This document shows, piece after piece, positions 59,651-64,000 of a stretch of 64,000 nt of DNA. Both the position numbers and the translations under genes were made by a program. The notes beneath the pieces were generated by a model. It was not told the DNA's origin. It searched no databases and saw nothing but the letters and a program-made list of their open reading frames with translations. The stretch covers positions 343,501 to 407,500 of the forward strand of contig JACEFZ010022409.1 in assembly GCA_014155875.1 (NCBI GenBank). Reading direction: 5' to 3'. Within the stretch, counting starts at the first letter, position 1, and the number at the start of each line of letters is the position of its first letter. This DNA is from Cepaea nemoralis. Lineage: Eukaryota; Mollusca; Gastropoda; Stylommatophora; Helicidae.

Positions 59651-60195
59651 GTGCAATCTGTCCCCCTGGTCCCATGTCACCTCCACGACCTAATTTTCCG
59701 CCCGTCATCTAATGTCACATCTTCCATCACACACCAGCCCCCCCCCCCCTCCACTTCCTCCGTGCCGGCCTATTCTCCAGCCCTCCACATGACATGAGTG
59801 ATCACTCCACACCCGTCTATCTATCTCTCTCGCCACACATGTATTTATGTCCCCCACACGTCTCATCCCTCCCACACAACATAGATTGGAGTATCTGTTT
59901 GTTATTACACCAGACCCTTGCTTGCCCCTCTGTCTTACCCTGTCATACGCGGTGTGTAGAGATCCAGTTTCACGTCCGTGCATTCCCTTTCCTTCCGTTG
60001 TCTGTGAGAATTATGTGTGTGATTTAGTGCACGTAGACTGACATTGACAGAATGTCCAGAGCTGTCTTCTGTTTTCTGTAGCAGTATAATTAACTCATTG
60101 TCTATGTTGTTAACGCTTTTAACTATATTATTAACGCATTTAACTATATTAATAACGCATATACTAATAAATAGTGCATCTATTAGATAAGGTAG
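59651..60195. other. Unassigned, no gene recognised
   Basis: A short CCCCCCCCC run near 59741 and AACTATATTATTAACGCATT repeats near 60118. No gene. Confidence 0.35.
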
Positions 60196-60490
60196 CGGAT
60201 TTAAATTTCTAGGAAGTATGATCACAGAAGATGGCAGAATAGACAAAGAAATAGAAATCAGATGTCGAAAGCAAGTGTGCTTATATATCAACTATCACTA
60301 TACTGGAATATCCAAATATACCTATGTCCGCAAAACGGCAGATAATACATAGCATATTAACACCAACCCTATACTAACAATGGTACAGTCGAAATCACAC
60401 TTACGCAAAATCAACATCCGTGAGATGAGATGCTTGAGGAGAGCAGCCTACTTAACTATCCGAGACCGAGGAGGAATTGATGTTATACAA
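60196..60490 (+). pseudogene. RTE/L1-like LINE, post-RT region (copy 3)
   Basis: Frames give FKFLGSMITEDGRIDKEIEI then, shifted, SKSHLRKINIREMRCLRRAA. Aligns with copies at 29090 and 51045 but is truncated at its 3' side and has no GAT tail. Confidence 0.78.
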
Positions 60491-60650
60491 AGGCAGTTGT
60501 ATGGTTGTAAACTGTACAAGGACGGTAGTTTATGGATGTAAACCATACACGTACAGAATTTGTATGGATGTAAACAATTCAAGAACATTAGATGTATTGA
60601 TGTAAACTATACAACGACAGTAGTTTATGGAAGTGAACTATACGGAGACG
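60491..60650. repeat. Degenerate TATGGATGTAAACxATACA repeat
   Basis: Four to five units of about 37 bp. Confidence 0.7.
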
Positions 60651-61214
60651 ATCACTCATCATTTAATGTCCTCAGTCGTACACCAACAGCTTAACAGTTT
60701 ATACCAAATCCTACCAAACAATCAATCACTGGACATTCACAAGAGTAAGCAGTTGCGCCACGGATCGACCAGGAGGAGTCCAGTTAATGAAGATTGAGGC
60801 CTAACTCTGTGGTAATGTCTGGGAGGCCGACACAGAGCGGTCGCAGCTTTTATCCCCACTTTCTACTTCCGGCCACAAGACGACGCCTCTGAAAGGTCAC
60901 GTGGATTGAATAGAAGCTTTTGGGTAATGACTGGCAGTTACAGGGGATCAGAGCGTCTTCGGGGAGAGAACTGGCACAGACAGACTCTCCTAGCAACAGG
61001 ACGCAATAAGGATGTGTTCGCGAATGACTCACCAGAGCGGAAACTGTGTCCGAGGGAAGGCTCTTATGTGAGGGACAGATGGCGCCATGGAGGATGTCCG
61101 CGATCCACTTTTGATAGGAGTCATCTGTGAAAGAAACGGGAGATGTTTTGAGTGTTTCGGAGAGTTAGTTTGAAAGGGAGCAGTGGAAGTAGTGTTTTGT
61201 CCTGTAATTTCCAA
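60651..61214. other. Unassigned, no gene recognised
   Basis: Nothing recognised. Confidence 0.3.
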
Positions 61215-62735
61215 GCGCTAACTTACATCCTGTTATGTCCTGTATTGTCTTAGCTCTAGACATCATAGTGTCATGTCCTATATTGTCTTAGCTCTAGATG
61301 TCATAGTGTCATGTCCTATATTGTCTTAGCTCTAGATGTCATAGTGTCATGTCCTATATTGTCTTAGCTTTAGATGTCATAGTGTCCATTTCCTGTATTG
61401 TATTAGCTCTAGATGTCATAGTGTCATGTCCTGTATTATCTTAGCTCTAGATGTCATAGTGTCATGTCCTATATTGTCTTAGCTCTAGATGTCATAGTGT
61501 CATGTCCTATATTGTCTTAGCTCTAGATGCCATAGTGTCATGTCCTGTATTATCTTAGCTCTAGATGTCATAGTGTTATGTCATGTATTATCTTAGCTTT
61601 AGATGTCATAGTATCATGTCCTTTATTATCTTAGCTCTAGATGTCATAGTGTCATGTCCTATATTGTCTTAGCTCTAGATGTCATAGTGTCATATCCTAT
61701 ATTGTCTTAGCTCTAGATGTCATAGTGTCATGTCCTATATTATTTTAGCTCTAGATGTCATAGTGTCATGTCCTATATTGTCTTAGCTCTAGATGTCATA
61801 GTGTCATGTCCTGTATTATCTTAGCTCTAGATTCATAGTGTCATGTCCTATATTGTCTTAGCTCTAGATGTCATAGTGTCATAGTCCTAGTATTATCTTA
61901 GCTCTAGAATTCATAGTGTCATGTCATATATTGTCTTAGCTCTAGATGTCATAGTGTCATGTCCTATATTATCTTAGCTCTAGATATCATAGTGTTATGT
62001 CCTGTATTATCTTAGCTCTAGATATCATAGTGTCATGTCCTGTATTATCTTAGCTCTAGATGTCATTAGTGTCATGTCCTGTATTATCTTAGCTCTAGAT
62101 ATCATAGTGTTATGTCCTGTATTATCTTAGCTCTAGATGTCATAGTGTCATGTCCTGTATTATCTTAGCTCTAGATGTCATAGTGTCATGTCCTGTATTA
62201 GTCTTAGCTCTAGATGTCATAGTGTCATGTCATATATTGTCTTAGCTCTAGATGTCATAGTGTCATGTCCTGTATTATCTTAGCTCTAGATATCATAGTG
62301 TTATGTCCTGTATTATCTTAGCTCTAGATGTCATAGTGTCATGTCCTATATTAGTCTTAGCTCTAGACATTCATTAGTGTCATGTCCTATATTGATCTTA
62401 GCTCTAGATGTCATAGTGTCATGTCCTATATTGTCTTAGCTCTAGATGTCATAGTGTCATGTCCTATATTGTCTTAGCTCTAGACTATCATAGTGTCATG
62501 TCCTATATTGTCTTAGCTCTAGATGTCATAGTGTCATGTCCTGTATTGTCTAGCTATAACTGACATAGTGTCATGTCCTGTATTGTCTTAGCTCTAGATA
62601 TCATAGTGTCATGTCCCTGTATTGTCTTAGCTCTAGATGTCATAGTGTCATGTCCTATACTGTCTTAGCTCTAGATGTCATAGTATCATGTCCTGTATCA
62701 TCCAAGTTCTAACTAACATCGTGTCATGTCATAGG
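61215..62735. repeat. 38-bp minisatellite
   Basis: About 39 units of TGTCCTATATTGTCTTAGCT plus CTAGATGTCATAGTGTCA. Two unit types (CTATATTGTC and CTGTATTATC) are interspersed in blocks. Units between about 61830 and 62480 carry extra single T or A bases. Confidence 0.97.
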
Positions 62736-63699
62736 TTCAAGGCCGCATAATGATCAGTTCCTTTCCTCTCCGCCTCTCCTGCCCGAAACAATTGCTGAAA
62801 CTTATATGGCACCGACTTGTTTGAAACTGAGTCGACTCCAGAGCTATAGCTGCTAAAATAAAAATGTGTCCTGCCTATGCTAAGGATTATCCCACGCAAG
62901 CAAGACAGAGGGCCGATGCTTGTTCAGAGGACGTGGTCGCCAACGCCGCTCGGCAAAGCACTTGATGATGGTGTTAAAATGTTACCAAAATGACACAGCG
63001 AGCTTGACAGCACGTGAAATTCCCGACCAGGTGAAGTCAACTTTCAGACTATCACTTGCTCTGTCTCCCGGGCCCGGAAGTCAGTTCAGGGCTAACACTG
63101 TAATTACCTCATTTAACATTGATAGATTCGCCACTTGATGAGTTTTCAGGAACCTGGAGTGACACAAGATGGCTACAGAGTTAGAAAGATTGGATTATCC
63201 TCGCCAACACAGGGGTCTTGGCTGGGCTCACGTCCTGCTGCCGATTGTGTTAACAGTTAACTCGCTGAAAGCCTCCAACGTTTGCTGTCTGTGTGGGTGT
63301 GTTAACTCTAATTTGAATCTTATGTCTGACACAGACCAGGTCACCTGGGGTGGCAAGACCCAGACGTGTTGCATGGTTAACTATTAGCTTACTTTGCGCC
63401 TTATTGTGTTACTCAAAAATAGCCCCATTTTGTTAAAGTGTACTTAAAAGTGTTGCAGGTGTTTTGTTCAATTGCTGTCTCATCAAGGCGCGCCGAAAGT
63501 TTCTCGATATCGTGACATTTCCCTTGCCGCAGGCACCCTCATGTGCAAGTTGTCTGAAGTGACCTGTGTCCAGCTTCGTGCTGGCCGACCAATGCCTCAC
63601 CACCTTCCGCCGGTGTTCTCTAGAAGCCACAGTCACGGGTAATGAGGTCAAAGTATTTTAGTTCCTGAGGTATGATGCTGTTGAATGGCCACATGTTGA
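62736..63699. other. Unassigned, no gene recognised
   Basis: Two 72-codon frames (62920, 63169) match nothing I know. Higher G+C than neighbours and free of tandem repeats. Confidence 0.3.
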
Positions 63700-63783
63700 G
63701 ATCTTATAGAATGCAGAATTGTTCTTGTTCTCGGCCCGCGGAGTAGTTTATCAACATATCATTATCATCATCATAATCATCAA

Positions 63784-63839
<56 letters not shown>

Positions 63840-64000
63840 GAAGCAGCAGCAGAGTCAGGGTCGGCTGTAATATGTCCCCAGCTTCCTCTGCCCACTGTCT
63901 CCAAAGTGTATTCTTCCACTTCTATCTCTTGGTGTTGTCTTTCAGTCCATCTCTTGGTGTTGTCCATCCAACATTAACGAAGTCTTCCATTCCATCTCTT
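63700..64000 (-). mobile_element. Probable LINE 3' end with (GAT)n tail, minus strand
   Basis: Minus strand from the window edge: DNTKRWTERQHQEIEVEEYT, WGHITADPDS, then a (GAT)n run (RC of 63765-63838). The layout (short RW...W...DR-like tail followed by GAT repeats) parallels the LINE end at 51045-51735. CCATCTCTTGGTGTTGTC is locally duplicated near 63950-63965 and 63930. The element runs off the window. Confidence 0.5.

Noticed and set aside
58740..62735. CRISPR-like appearance of the 43-bp and 38-bp arrays
   Set aside because: Units abut directly with no unique spacers, and the genome is animal.
62920..63387. Two 72-codon plus-strand frames as small genes
   Set aside because: No domain, no repeat of the frame elsewhere and no signals; length expected by chance.

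Overview
The window is animal nuclear DNA made almost entirely of repeats. I find no host gene I can defend. Evidence for an animal genome: non-LTR retrotransposons with APE endonuclease and FADD reverse transcriptase, an I/Nimb-type LINE with RNase H, RTE/L1-like LINE tails, tRNA-derived SINEs with A and B boxes, a Tc1 remnant, a hAT-like end, a Ty3/gypsy element of Gmr1 type and abundant minisatellites. The mix suggests an invertebrate, perhaps a gastropod or other lophotrochozoan; that placement is an inference from repeat style.

Layout. 1-4.9 kb: a Tc1 transposase remnant, then an old minus-strand LINE (4.8-4.4 and 2.4-1.9 kb) split by a probable solo LTR at about 2.4-4.4 kb. 4.9-15.8 kb: a satellite with 31-bp and 27-bp unit forms (Sat1), interrupted by a 5'-truncated LINE copy (LINE-B) and by three copies of a composite block (CT run, G-rich stretch, LINE 3' tail, CT run, SINE). 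15.8-30.1 kb: minisatellites, a 0.9-kb polypyrimidine tract, a GAA array, an I-like LINE inside a 51-bp array, SINEs and LINE tails.

30.1-45.9 kb: one 25-bp minisatellite (Ms2) apparently opened twice, by LINE-A (3.7 kb) and by a 9.7-kb gypsy element with 2.1-kb LTRs. The gypsy element has integrase before reverse transcriptase, a Gag capsid segment present three times in tandem, and several disabling lesions. 45.9-51.9 kb: simple and tandem repeats, SINE pieces, and an RTE-like LINE end with a GAT tail. 52-56.8 kb: a 40-bp minisatellite opened by LINE-C, whose 941-codon ORF2 is uninterrupted. 56.8-64 kb: more simple repeats and 24-, 43- and 38-bp arrays, with LINE ends.

The recurring theme is retroelements sitting inside tandem arrays, seen for five elements in four different arrays. 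The many long open frames inside the arrays come from unit lengths or array variants that lack stops, not from genes. Only LINE-C ORF2 looks capable of encoding a complete enzyme.
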